Made by a program: the position numbers and the translations under genes. A DNA stretch of 64,000 bases from Stratiolaelaps scimitus (lineage: Eukaryota; Arthropoda; Arachnida; Mesostigmata; Laelapidae). The DNA is taken from assembly GCA_019614645.1 (NCBI GenBank), contig JABWDB010000001.1, forward strand, positions 16,285,501-16,349,500, read 5' to 3'. Shown piece after piece: positions 1 through 12,207 of the stretch (positions are counted from its first letter, which is position 1; every line of letters begins with the position of its first letter). The notes below the pieces were generated by a model. That model was given only the letters and a program-made list of their open reading frames with translations. It was not told the DNA's origin and made no database searches.

Positions 1-446
1 CTACCCTCTATCGGTTCGTGTGTGTTACGGCTCGAAGTGTTGTGCAGATACTAAGCGGCGCATTGTCATCGTATTGTCAAACAATAACAATCGCCGTGTC
101 CGAGCTTTATCTGGTGACAGGCCCTATCTGATCGATCAGGCAACAAAATACGCTAAATGAAAACAGATATCACTGGATAGAATGTCAAATTGTTTGTGCT
201 TCTGTGAAAAACCACATACACATCAAGACGGGGGCGTACACCTCTTTCGAACACAAGCCATTTACGAACGTGAGGGCAGAAATCACGGATCGATTTGTTT
301 CTTGTGTATGCTGATGTGATGTAATAACAGCGACACATAATAGCCGTAGAGGACGTTATGAATTTTGCAGAGAACTCGTTGCGTCCTGGAAAAAATGAAT
401 AAATAATAAACAAAAATGTAATGGATGTATTGAACAGGTATGATGG

Positions 447-529
447 AAATAAATAAATAAATAAATAAATAAATAAAAAAATAAATAAATAAATAAAAAA
501 ATAAATAAATATTATTATTATTAATATAT
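447..529. repeat. (AAAT)n microsatellite
   Basis: A run of TAAA/AAAT units with a few slips, ending in a short ATT/TA tract. It is a simple repeat in an otherwise featureless stretch: positions 1 to about 1500 show no gene I can support. Confidence 0.9.
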
Positions 530-1144
530 ATATATATTATTTGCCAGTCGCTCTAATCGTCGCAACGCCATGTTTTCAACACTTTTAGTTTTCTCAGAGT
601 CAAGCAAAGACATTCTAGCCAGCTGCTTGCCCTCAACATGGATTTCCCTCCCTCGAATACTTTAGTCGGCCAGAGAGTGAAGTGAAAATATTCATAAAGC
701 GTATTATATATAGCGTAGGTTGCGAAATCTGTACCTACTCGTGCATATGTACAAACAGTTATGTTCTGATGTTCGAAATACTTAGGACATTCTTTTATCA
801 TTATTTAATTACGAGAACTTACGCATTACTGTAATCGGAGTTCTGTCAATAAAACCATTATTTGTATATATATATATATATATATAGTGTCAAATTTCTG
901 GACTGCATGAAATAGAGCTTGACCTATTAAGAGTACATGTGGAAGTAGTTCTTGAATAGCAGACATCAAATAATTTTTATTAAAACTTTGGATAAGCACA
1001 TAAAATAGCAGTCATCAAGGACTAAATCTTGTTTAGCTAGTTTTCAATATGTACACTCCCAAGTGGACGACCCCGCCCCACGCGATGTCTCGTTGATCGC
1101 CGATTTGACTTATGGTTTACGCTTTGCGGTTTAACTGAACACAC

Positions 1145-1148
<4 letters not shown>

Positions 1149-1181
<33 letters not shown>
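1149..1181. repeat. (TA)n microsatellite
   Basis: About 16 uninterrupted TA units. It produces a false ORF with alternating Tyr/Ile on the minus strand. Confidence 0.95.
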
Positions 1182-1185
<4 letters not shown>

Positions 1186-1719
1186 TACCACAATCATACG
1201 GTTCTAAATGTGTCTGTTTGGGCGGTTTTCGGGCTCTGCAGGCAGCGTTCAAGGAGGCGGGGAGTGTGTGGGGAACGGCACACGCGCAAGGGCGACTGGT
1301 TGCAAACAGCCACCGAAACGGTATCTACCTGTTGCCCAACGCCTCTGTGTTAAAGAAAGTGTCGTGTGTAAATCTGTAATCTATGCTCGCCACTTCTGCC
1401 AAGCAGCCCTTGTCAGCTGGAAGACGTTGTTTCGATCGGATTCAGAAGTTGACACAGTTGAGGCGGAGCTGAACTTAGTGGTGACGCGATATTCGACGAG
1501 GCGCTAGGAGGACGAAATATGTATTAGTTCAACCCTCTGTGTATTCAAACGACAAGATTGTCTTATACGTGTACTCGAGTAGTATTTATATCGTCTGGGT
1601 GATAAGCGTCACGAATTTAGTGAGCATCTACTGGCGACTTAACGTTGCTATGGTCTGGTGAAGTAAAACGAGCCTTCCCGAGGCTTAGTAGTCTACCTTT
1701 AAGTGCCTTTAAGTGCGAT

Positions 1720-1803
1720 ATGAAAGGACACTTATGGACATTGGCGATTGTAGTCTTGACAACACTGCTTAACTCATACAACGGCATGTACAGTCATTCT
1801 AAG
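1720..1803 (+). CDS. Signal-peptide exon of a putative secreted precursor (5' coding exon)
   Basis: An ATG at 1720 opens 28 codons ending exactly at a consensus donor (AAG|GTAAGT, intron from 1804). The peptide starts MKGH, has a hydrophobic core of about 13 residues (LWTLAIVVLTTLL), then a polar NSYNG stretch, which is the layout of a secretory signal peptide with possible cleavage near residue 20-22. The exon ends in phase 0. The long open frame beginning at an acceptor at 5582 is also phase 0, so I infer that the two belong to one gene, giving about 306 aa with a 3.8-kb intron. Other small exons in between are possible. The exon on its own is well formed; the link to the downstream exon is inference. 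Confidence 0.45.
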
Positions 1804-3203
1804 GTAAGTGGTACTTTTCTCGAGTCAAATATCATGAATTTCATATTGCGTTTTAATATGTATTTTACAATGTTTAGGTGACGAAGTTAGGGGTCAGGGT
1901 GTCATGAAAAGAGCATCAGCGAGTATCATCCATTTGAAACTTCAATTCTCCATCGATGCCGCATCTCTGTCGATCTGCGTGGCTGTCACTTTGACGCAGT
2001 TGATGGCTGTGAATATTTCTTGGCAAAGTCTTTATTTACACATGTGTGAGCAATGTGGATTTTCAATGCATATGGAAATAGATGATTTTTTTGCTAAATA
2101 GGAGGATATGAGAATTTTTAGAAATCACCTGCGAAAGCCGTACAGACAAAACATGCGTGTTCAATAATTACGCTCAGCAGTGATGTAAACTACTCAACTA
2201 CAAAGATACGCGAATTTCTCCTGCCTTCTGATAATGGCACTACGTGTCTTATATAAATGTGTGTGTATGTTGAAACAAATCAACCGTTGTAGAGTCACCT
2301 CATTTGTCGATAATTTGCACATCACTGGTAGTCTGACCTGCAGGTGGAAGACGATGATGATAATTTCCGTAATAAATAATTCTCCCACAATTGCTGTTCT
2401 TCCTGATCCGAGTGCTATTTGTATCGAAGGTTTCAACAGGAAACACTCTGACGAATCGTATTTCATGTAGAACACTTATTCTGCCTGCGTGGTGAGGTGA
2501 CAAAGGTTGAGATTCTCTTACCTGTCTGCGGCTTCGAGGAGAAATGCGGAAGTACATCATTCATTCTATCTACTTAGTTGAAATGCGAATATCAATGATT
2601 GAAGCTTAGACAACCGGTTTCCTTCCCGACAGCATAGATTGATATATTCCAAAATAAACATCGAACACTAAGCCCTATCGTGGTTCAGCTGAAATCGGTT
2701 ATTAGTCATATTAAAATTCCAATCTATTAGGGTGTTACGAGTTCGTCCAGTTCTTCCCATATTCTGCCGGTCTTTATATAGACCTGTTGTCTTGTTTGCT
2801 TGACTGAGGCTCACACAAATTAGACAGATGCCATTAGGACGCTACTCATTCACATAGAATGCGATACTCCCGCAGGTAACGTACACAAATCGTGTTGTTC
2901 TTGCAGCTATGGCATAATTTGATAAATGAGGTTTCTAAATAATACGTAATCTGTTCGAATATTAATTGTATTGGCCTAAACTTTTGTTCGAGGTCATCTG
3001 TGCGCTTTTTTCCTTCATAGAACGTAAATGGTATAGAAATCTGCGTTTTACTTCGACGTTCACTCGAATTATCGTCAGATTTATTTCACACAGTTTGTGA
3101 AACTATACACAATAATTGCAAACGTATATATGTATATATATTCTTACCATTGTTATTATTATTGTGATTGCTTAAACTCGTATTGTTCTTCCCACCGCAA
3201 ATT

Positions 3204-3359
3204 ATGAAATTATGGCTGCTTATTGTCCGTATCGTGCTATCGTCCGCGGCGTTATTGGGTGGAACGACACAAGCGAACGGTGAAGAGACAGGCAACTTCG
3301 GTGGTACCGGCGTCGGCGGCCTTGGGCGGGCGGCTTCGGTGCTAAAGTGCCGCGCATAA
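3204..3359 (+). CDS. Possible small secreted-peptide ORF (51 aa), doubtful
   Basis: An ATG at 3204 opens a 51-aa frame. It begins with a hydrophobic leader (MKLWLLIVRIVLSSAALLGG) followed by a Gly/Thr-rich stretch, and ends in LKCRA. The region is more GC-rich than its flanks. In the +2 frame the sequence runs on past the stop to 3448 as a Cys-Cys-containing peptide, so an unseen splice junction could join the two frames. I recognise no family. It lies in the intron proposed between 1803 and 5582, so it could be an alternative first exon or simply chance. Confidence 0.2.
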   Translation: MKLWLLIVRIVLSSAALLGGTTQANGEETGNFGGTGVGGLGRAASVLKCRA

Positions 3360-5581
3360 ACTGCTGCAGTGATTCCCGAGGCAATTTCGCACTCGACTCG
3401 ATGGGTCGTAGCTTCAAAGCAGCCGAGGAGGCCGCATTCCTACGTTAATTGGCGCTCTTTCCTGGGACTCAACATTGGTGGAATCTAATTCCTTGCACTG
3501 GGCCGCGGTGCCAGCAGCCAGCCGCTGATTCGAGGACAAAACAGGCAGGATTGTATCACGACGATCGTTTGCCCAACTTTTAAATTTGAATCTCGTTGCC
3601 GTTCGATCGACTCGTCAGTTCAGCTTCAACGGTGCTTCACTGTTCTGCAATGTTGTACGAGTTGAGTTCTGTGCAAATGCAAAAGCAAGTTGAAGTTCCG
3701 AGGAGAGCGGCTAATGGCCGAATACCGGTTTTGTCACTCAGTGCAATAAGCTAAAGGGGAGGCGGGGTAATAATAGCAAATATGAGAAAATTCGAAAATT
3801 GACCTCAACGCTGTCCACACACTCGCGTTACCCCCGAAGATATCTGCGGCAAGCAGGATTCCCCGGCTACCCCGCAGAATGCCTTGTTTCGCAGCATCGG
3901 CAGCTCGGTGTTGATGTTGGCGGCTCCGGGAGCAAAGCCTGTAAGCTATCACTATTAGCAGGACTTCCTCAGACAGCCCGCATGGTCGCCGGTAGTTGGA
4001 AGTTTCTCGGATTTACAAACCCTTTCTTCCAGGAGGGGCGGATTGTCACATCCTCTCGCTGTAGTTGCTTAACATAAAACCACGTTCACTAAACGAGTTG
4101 GGATAAGGTGTAATTTATCTAAATTTGCTAAATTTCACAGCTGGTTATGTCGTTGCCGTGCATTCACGTACACATAACCGTGCAGTAGCGCGATAATTAT
4201 AAAACAAGCGGCATAACAAATGCCATATTTGGAGGTGTTTTTACAGAAGTGTTTTTGATTATAGGTTACTAAAGTCATATTTCGTATTGTATACTGTCTC
4301 TATACGGCGTCTGCTCTACTAAAGAGGCACGGAGATTTTTCAGTGTCAATCACGCATACGGCAACGGGTTTTCCGAAGGGCACACAACAAGACAGACATC
4401 GTCAGGTCGCGACACCCATGGCGGGAACATGTCATGATAATACCTGCCGCGAGAACCAGATACCACGTCAAACCTATCCAGGACCACCGGGACCTTTGCA
4501 ACAACGGTGAGCTGCATACTACCCAGAGTGCCTAATAGTGTCGATCTATAATATCTATCCATGTATGAGCAGAGTCGATAATGACAGACAACAGCGGAGA
4601 TACACGAGAGCAATGGGTCGTTGGCTGCTGCCTTTGTTGGTAAACAGCTCACCAACAAGTAACAATCGATTGCGTATAAGTTTCCATCCGAGCGCTGATA
4701 CACTGTTGCATTACACTGGATTGGAACAATTTAGTGTTCACTTGCCTTTATGGTCCTTATTGTCACATGTGTGTTGTGTGGACGGTGCTAGGTACCCGCA
4801 GACTAAATCTCATATGAACCACTTGTTACATAATGACACAGGCGGCGGCGGCGACGGCGGTGTAGGGCTAGTGACCAGGGGCTGGTGTACACACTTTAAT
4901 ATTCAGTTACGCACCCACCTGACGTACAGGTGCAATGTTGTCCCCTGCCATAATACATACGCCAGCAGCAACAGCACAGGTTCCGCCGCTCGTACGGTAC
5001 TGCTGCGGCCGCGTGAAGATCACGACGAGACGAAGGCGGGGACAGCCGACTAAACAAACCCAAATCTCCAGCCGGCTGCCGCCTTCACCTACAGCGAAGC
5101 GCTATCCGAGAGTGTGCTGGCACTGCAGACAGTGTGTTCGGGTAGCTTTCAGCCTCCCTACTGGTCCTATCTCTAGACCTCCTTAGACCTTCTCCGATGG
5201 GCCCGGCGCGAAACCTGACCCGCTTCCGGCGTCCTTGGTCGGCGTACAATGACATACATCTTCCACCACGATATACGATACCCCGGGGCAGGCCCCTGCC
5301 CGTCTCCTAGTCTCGTCGCCGTCGTCGTCCTGATATCCTCGTCGCTTCGTACGTAGCCCAAAGTATTACATATACCTAGCTGTCTATCGCCTTTCTCCCT
5401 TCAAAGGCCCCAACCGTACTAACCCCAATCTCACTCTCCCATCTGCCGTTTGCTTGCGCTTGCTTCCCCACGTCCACACACGAGCATCCCTGACGCTTGG
5501 CCATCCTTTTCGCTTTCGTTCGGTGACAGGCTGCCGCTACGGGCATCGGGCCTTAGCCCGCCAGCATCTCGGCCTCAGCAG

Positions 5582-6418
5582 GTGTCCATCGTCGTCGAGT
5601 TCGGTAACCAGCTGCACCACGGGGGACCTCACCTGTACGCGATGAGCGGTAAGGAACGGCGACAGCAACAGCATCGGCCTCACCAGATAGCGCCACAGCA
5701 CCAACTGCCGAAACGGGTTCCGCCGCCTCCGCCACCGTCACCGACAATCCTCGAGACCGGACGAACAGCAGGCAAACCTATAAAGGCACGGCCGCGGCAG
5801 CCGCCACCACCCCCACCACCACTACTTCATACAGTTTACGGCAGCATGCGTCAATTCTCGCGCGACATCGCCAAGGAGGTGCTGAACTCAATCGACTTCG
5901 TCAATTATCTGTCACGTCCACCCGCATCGAAGGGCGCAGTCGGGCGTCAACGAGGCCATGGCATTTCACAAGCGAAGCAACGGCACCAAAGCCAAAAGGG
6001 ACGTCGGTTTTCAGCTACGCCTCAGCCGTTTTCGATGGATTCGATTCGAAATTCGAAGTTTCCCTCGTCAAAACAATTAACTCGTAATGACATCGGCGAA
6101 GTTCCTCCAAAGGCCAATCGGAATCGTATATTTGCCTATCCACAACGCAAACAAACAGCAGCGCCCGCATCATCAGCTCATAAAAGAAATCGTAGTTTCA
6201 AAATGTCGCATCGTGCTCCATACACGCATCATTCCAAGTCGAAAAGGTTTTACGAAAAGTGGTCTTCGAGCCAGAATAGACGTCAGCAGAAGGCAACGAA
6301 ACCGCAGACTAAAACAAAACGGCCCTTGACTGCAGATCGCACGTATCCAAATCTACGTCAATCAGATATTAAGTTACTATATTCCACCGGCTTATTATAC
6401 GTTAAAGACCGGTATTGA
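5582..6418 (+). CDS. Basic Pro/Gln-rich putative secreted precursor, terminal exon, with a PTH/glucagon-like segment
   Basis: This open frame of 278 codons ends at TGA 6416-6418. It can be entered in frame at an acceptor (CTCAGCAG|GTG, 5582), and the first in-frame ATG is at 5642 (258 aa). The N-terminal part is rich in Gln, His and polyproline (two runs of 6-7 Pro at about 5720-5830). The C-terminal half is very basic (Lys/Arg/Gln/Ser) with several dibasic sites. Between them lies an amphipathic segment, 5840-5911 (GSMRQFSRDIAKEVLNSIDF then VNYL), followed by SRPPASKGAVGR. Codon composition changes from GC-rich to AT-balanced along the ORF while the frame stays open, which favours real coding. 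An AATAAA follows at 6586. I do not recognise the protein. I infer a secreted prohormone if it is joined to the 1720-1803 exon; otherwise it is an unknown basic protein starting at 5642. Confidence 0.45.
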   Translation: MSIVVEFGNQLHHGGPHLYAMSGKERRQQQHRPHQIAPQHQLPKRVPPPPPPSPTILETGRTAGKPIKARPRQPPPPPPPLLHTVYGSMRQFSRDIAKEVLNSIDFVNYLSRPPASKGAVGRQRGHGISQAKQRHQSQKGRRFSATPQPFSMDSIRNSKFPSSKQLTRNDIGEVPPKANRNRIFAYPQRKQTAAPASSAHKRNRSFKMSHRAPYTHHSKSKRFYEKWSSSQNRRQQKATKPQTKTKRPLTADRTYPNLRQSDIKLLYSTGLLYVKDRY

Positions 6419-6585
6419 TCTGGCTCCCGTGACCATTATTTCGATCCGAGAAGCAAATGTAATCCTTTATTTACCTTGGGGGTGGTTGAAAACAGCCTAG
6501 GAAATGAATGTTGTCACGTTCTTGTTGATCAGATATAAATCATTTTGGTAGCCTGCTTGCATCGAATACTAAATCTGCATCCAAA

Positions 6586-6591
6586 AATAAA
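6586..6591 (+). terminator. Candidate polyadenylation signal AATAAA
   Basis: AATAAA lies 168 bp after the stop codon of the 5582-6418 frame, a sensible 3'UTR length. It is a motif match only. Confidence 0.4.
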
Positions 6592-8469
6592 AATGTCTTC
6601 GTTCGTTTGCGGTTCGTAGGCATACGATTCAAATCATATGATATGGCATACGTGCTTATATCTAATATTACAGTTGCCACGAGCCAACATTCCGCGACAA
6701 TGTTATATATATATATATATAGTAGTAACCGACGCCGGGGACACGCAAAAAGGCATTCTCGAAGGAGGTGAATTCCTCTACCATATTATTATTATTATTA
6801 TTATTATTATTATCTTTATATTTGTATGATTACTTGTTTGTCAGACTGTACCTATTAATACAATAAATGCCACGAGCGGTGAACTAGCCATAATTATCCA
6901 CAACAGAATCTCCATACAAAATAGCCGTCAACTTATATCGACAATGACAGAGAACTTATCACCCACTTCAAACTTTCGAACTTCGAATAAACCCGTCGAG
7001 ACGGATTTGCTTTGGCCTGTGCATGATCAAACAACTACTTCCTCCGTTTCAGGTTCATTCACGAGTAAAAAAACCAAATCGATTCGTCTAAAATTTGCGA
7101 CAAACTAAGCTACATTACCCTTACCTTGCATACAGCCGTATAGGTAGCAGCTGAACAGGAATGAGAAAAAGTTGCCAAACGCGACCACAGCCTACACCGA
7201 ACAACAATCGAGAAGTCCGCCTGAGACCCTGCCCGATTTCGTAGCTCAGGATCAGTATTGTTATTGTTGTTGTTGTTGTTCTTGCTGTTATTGTTATTGT
7301 TACTGTGGTTGTTGTTGATGATTGCAGGCGATGTTGTCGATGAAATGTCGATATCGCCGCAGCTAACCTGTGAAAACGAATCCGTCTCTGACTCTGCCAA
7401 TGTGTTACGCCAGATACCATATTAGCTTATGTCGTGTCACGTTAATCGACTTCTGACTGCCTTGTTGCTGACAACTTTTTCCGTCCACCAGAGCGAAGTC
7501 CCGTAGAGCATCTGCGCGGTGTCAGCCAATCTTTCTGGCCGCTCGCAGACCCCGTGGGACAGTGGTTGGCGAAGGCGAATTTTTTGTGCTGCTTGTTTTT
7601 TTCTATTCACTCGAAAGGAGTCACTTCTCGCGTACTCGCCGCTACTAACCCCTCGCCGGCCTGATGCCCACTCGTTTTTTAGATCGGTGCAGAACGGGGA
7701 TATGCGAATGTTGCCGGGAACTTGCTAAATTAGAAAATGATATTCGTCGCCGAATTCTCCAAAAACAACGTAATAACAGCGCGACACTGGCGGCGCTTCG
7801 AGTGACAAAACAAAATAGAAGCAGTTGCGTATTACAAATATTGTCGATTGCAGCTCTGCCTGAAAATGTCATCGTCGATCGCAAATGTGTGTATCCTTGA
7901 ATATCCAGTACGGCTTGAATGAGCGTATCTTCGGTGTCCACATCAAGACGAATGAGTGCTAACCGCTTCTACATTGCGTAATCTCTAATCAGGTGGTGCA
8001 TCTGCCGAGTTATAATCTACAGAACGCTTATAACAGTGCAATGTTTCGTCTATTCATATTTTCGCTACGTTTGCGCCCCTGTTTGTGCAGTAGCGCTGAC
8101 TACCACAGAAAGTATGCGGTACTTTCTCCTCGTGCCACCATCATTCATAACTTCTTAACTAAAAGGCCGCAATCAGAATGCCTGCCCCTGCACGCAGTAC
8201 GCCATAGACCAGGCACCACCACTTGGACACAGAAGTCGGCCAACACCATACAACTAGAGATAGTCATTACAAAGTCATGTGTCTGCGCCAATCTCATAAC
8301 AGAATCTGTTCGAATGTGCTGCCTATTGATTGCTGGCTCCGTTATGTATGCGGTCTTTCTTGTGCTGCCTATACGAGAAACATTGAGGCAGCCAACTGCC
8401 AACAGCAAGCGAGCGTCCATAGCTGGCCAGTCTACGAAAGTCGTGTGTCTGTCTGAGAAAGTTCACTAG
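6592..8469. other. Intergenic, no gene recognised
   Basis: This stretch holds a (TA)n run near 6702-6720, an (ATT)n run at 6783-6812 and a (GTT)n-rich tract at 7257-7320. The GTT tract reads as poly-Asn on the minus strand. That Asn-rich frame (7110-7400) has an ordinary-looking N-terminal part, but I see no splice support or family similarity. Confidence 0.5.
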
Positions 8470-9900
8470 TCCAATATAGTTTCGCTCTCACTGACTCGAC
8501 CCGTCGGCCCGTTCTGCCTTGGCTGAATCGCCCGCTGTCATGCCGTCAGTTGGATGGACATCTGTATGTAAGTATTGTACAATGCGGTACCGTTTCCATA
8601 TAGCGTCTCTCGCGCCCTCTCTTTCTCTCTCTCTATCTCCCCTTGACGTCGTCGCTATCCCGCAGCACTTCCCGTTATGCTATATGTTCAGTTCCAGTAC
8701 CGATGTTCTCGTCCAGTCGAGCCATCACTCCGGTAGGACGCTATAGGACTTGTGTAGTCTTTGGACACTGTCGGACCGTCTCGACTTTGAATAGCTCGAA
8801 AAGGCGACCTGAGCTTGGCCCGTTGAAGGCTTCCATCTACGGTCCGTTCCATTCTGTTGGCGTTGCCGCGACGCCGTTTCATGGCGGCTCGTCGAGGGAC
8901 GAAGCATAGAGACCCCAAATCCTACATGTCGTTGTTGTCGCTCTCGTTTCGGACTGAGGACCCCCCCCATCTCTTCTTCACTACTTCAGTACAACGGTAC
9001 GGCGACTACCTGTGAGTGCCAGTGAGTTCGGGGCCAGCCGGGAGTAGGCGCCGAGATGCAGGCTCCAGGCTGCCGCCTCTGCTGCTGCTCTACGGAAGAA
9101 CGAAGATATTGAGAGCAGTAGTGGTAGTAGTATTACTGGCACCGGTACGCCACTCATTTCCCACGGAACAGAACCAACACAGCCAACAGCAGCAGCCGCA
9201 GTCAGAAGAACGAAGACACCAAGACGCTCTACTCAGCGAGAAGCTGCAGCAGCAGCAGCATCAACGGTGGTGGCGGCGGCGGCTTGCTCGACCGACATCC
9301 CGGCTGTGCTGACAGTTATTGCTGGTTTAGACCTCGCCTGCCACCCGCCGGCGAGGGAGTCCTGCGCTGGCCTTCCCGCTTCATATGGCCCGGCCGCTTC
9401 ACAGTGGCCTGTCCTACTGGTCGGCGGACCCCCACCACTGACGCTGGTCCAGGCGCCGGGGGCGCCGTTGGGGGACAAGGACATCCACTTCTTATTACTT
9501 GTGCCTGTTTCCTCCGTTCCTAGGGGGAGACCCTCGCTTAGTCCCACAACCGGCAGCAACCGGCGAACGAATAGAGGCTGCCGTAGCAGCAGCAGCAGTC
9601 ACAGAGAGTCATACAGCGGGCGGCAGCCCTTACCGCTTTCCCAATACGGCCGTTTCCCAACACCGACCCCCTGCCGTCTATTGCCCGGGCCTAACCTGGC
9701 GGCCTCCAGCCAACTCCATGGCCGAAGACGACGCCACCTTCACGGCAAAGACGACGACGACAAAGCTCAGGACGTGCATTGGGCGAGACTATGCGCGCGC
9801 ACTAACATCGTGGAACTGGCAAAAAGCAGTAGTGATAGCTGTAGTGTAAAGATGGGGGCAGCAACCAATACAGTTCACTGGCTGGCTACCTGGATCTAAC
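8470..9900. other. GC-rich block with CAG/CTG repeats, possible promoter or 5'UTR
   Basis: The base composition rises sharply over the flanks, with CpG-rich stretches, CAG/CTG triplet runs (for example 9240-9262) and several overlapping open frames on both strands. The longest is 210 codons on plus at 9267-9899. Because several frames are open together, the openness follows composition rather than coding. It most likely represents a promoter or untranslated exon of a gene I cannot place. Confidence 0.4.
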
Positions 9901-10049
9901 GGGAAACCATTTTGCCCCATAGCTTTTCATCCAGCCAGATTTCACTATAAGCAGGCAGCGACCATATCGCGAGGGAGAATAAACGACTCGGTACTTCTGC
10001 ATCTTCGACGATGGACCAAGGCGGAAGATGGATCGCGAATTGAAAATGC

Positions 10050-10051
<2 letters not shown>

Positions 10052-10084
<33 letters not shown>
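10052..10084. repeat. (TA)n microsatellite
   Basis: About 16 TA units. The surrounding 9.9-11.97 kb contains no gene I can support. Confidence 0.9.
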
Positions 10085-10085
<1 letters not shown>

Positions 10086-11974
10086 GTCGTTAGGACTAAT
10101 GAGAGGAAGCCAAATCGAATTCGGATGAGGAAACACTGAGGATTTTCGACAACGGTCTTACCGTGTAGACCAAAGATTGTCGGTTTGCCTTTTGGTGTCG
10201 AGCATATCCAAACAAATCATTTCGAGCATAGCTGGTCAGACGGGTAAGATTTGCATGAAGCGGGAGCGGAGTTGATTACAATCTTATTGCAGCCCGTGCT
10301 CCAAACGGTTATTATTTACCATCTTGACGATCAGCAACCAAACCCAGTTAACCGTTGCCGAACATAGATCCACCTTCTCCTCGAGGGGACAGCTGCAGTT
10401 ATTGCAGCAGATAAATAGGTGTATTTAGAATGAACAGGAGGGGTATTCGGGTCACAAGGCAATGACTAACGGAAAAACCAAGCGTATTTATTCACCGAAC
10501 TCGAACAACTGCTGTAGCTGAGAGGAAGGAGTTGGTTGGTCGCAAATCGACAGGTACCAATATTATAGCTTGAAATTCAGTATCGATGGAGCACCACCAG
10601 GGAACTTGGTTATTGATCCACATAAATCGACATAGCCACATTTACACTTGGTCATAAAAAGCAATAGTGACCTGGTCCTGTAAATATAAGATACAGGGTG
10701 GACTGACATTTGGCTTACTCTTAGAAACTCGAAATCGGATAAATTGTTTAACATAATTGTTAAAACGACAAAAATGACTTATGAAAAAGCAACCGGGGTT
10801 GAACACACATTGTCATCATCGTCAGATGGTAACAGCTAATTGCCACATGTTTTAGTCTAACTAGAAGTAGTTCACATAATTATAAATACGCATATTGCAT
10901 TTATTAATTTATATTAGAATTGAGATTCCCGTGCAATTTACACGATCGGATGGCCAATAACGCCTCATAGTATTACGGTTGCTGCAATGCACTAACTACT
11001 CACTAATGATACCAACGGTATATAGTTATAATATAGTAACCATAATAACAATAGTTCACTCCAAAGGGCATCGATGTTTACACTCGAAATGTTTCCGCTG
11101 CCGTACAGATGCCGTTTCGTCATCTATAATAAATACAGTTGTTCCGTAACTTCATTTCGAGCTCTCCGACCCGTGAATAATGCCTAAATAATGGCTATCT
11201 CTCGAATAGCCGTTGTTATGAAGCAATTTCAGCGATATTACATTGTACATAATTATATTGATGTTATATTAATTACAGCCCGATCGGCGGACGACCCCCG
11301 AGAGACAAGCAGTCGACGTCGGGCCGCATTGTATCTGTTACAAATAATAATCAACATCACAGCGAAGCTATCGATTAGCCTAATTAACCTCATGTAGTAT
11401 CTCATCAGGCTCCAGCTTGCTTACGAAACGATTTCTATTATGCCAAGGTCAAATATAGATAACATCAACAACTATCGGTGCCTTTGCTCTCAGTGTTGAA
11501 TGTGACAATTGGCTGCGTCATTGGTAAAACAATGTTAGCGTTTCGTTATTAACACACCACGCGTTACAAAAGACCGATATATTCCTTCTAGCATACGGTA
11601 TGATATGAACTCTTAAATTCTCGTTCATAGGCGCTGATGAGATGATCTTTATATATCATATTTACTAGCACGTTGAATCTTGCGAACTGCTTGTGTTTAC
11701 AACAGATGGATGCAATATAACAGTCATTGTTCTACGAGTAATTGTTCACGTTGTCGAGTCCGTGCCGCAAAACGCATCTAAACACCAAGCGCTAATTGGC
11801 TTAAGTTATTTTGACCGTCGTCAACGGATCTGTCTACTCGAGACAAGGGCAAACCGTGCAAATGAATGTTTCTTCCAGAGTAACTGTGGTTTCGGGTGAC
11901 GTACTTGAGGCGCTGTCGACCCATAGCGATCTCTTCCGCCTTCCTACTTTTTGTGCCGGGAAGCGGCTCACTTC

Positions 11975-11980
11975 TTTTAT
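11975..11980 (-). terminator. Candidate polyadenylation signal for the ODC homologue
   Basis: AATAAA on the minus strand (TTTATT on plus), about 230 bp beyond the ODC-homologue stop codon. It is a motif match only. Confidence 0.35.
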
Positions 11981-12207
11981 TATACCACTATGATATATAT
12001 ATATATATATATATGTCCTAATCATTGGTATTGACTAAAAGATATTTGCTCCATGATGTAGGAACAGAGAGAAGTGAGCGATTGTCTGTGTTGTGCATTA
12101 TCACTTGTTGCTTTGTTGCACTAAAAAATCGGACTTGTTTGCTATTTATGCCTGCTTGAAAGCATTAACAGCATAATTAGGTGTACTTCAATGTGCCATT
12201 GAGTGGT

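Noticed and set aside
4538..5053. 171-codon plus-strand frame in the proposed first intron
   Set aside because: Mixed composition with no family motifs, and another frame of 117 codons is open on the opposite strand. Not supported as coding.
7110..7400. Asn-rich minus-strand frame
   Set aside because: The Asn run comes from a (GTT)n microsatellite. Long N-runs can be coding in arthropods, but no splice sites or conserved flanks support it here.
9267..9899. 210-codon plus-strand frame
   Set aside because: Several frames on both strands are open in this GC-rich block, and the protein is low-complexity without motifs. Better explained by base composition.
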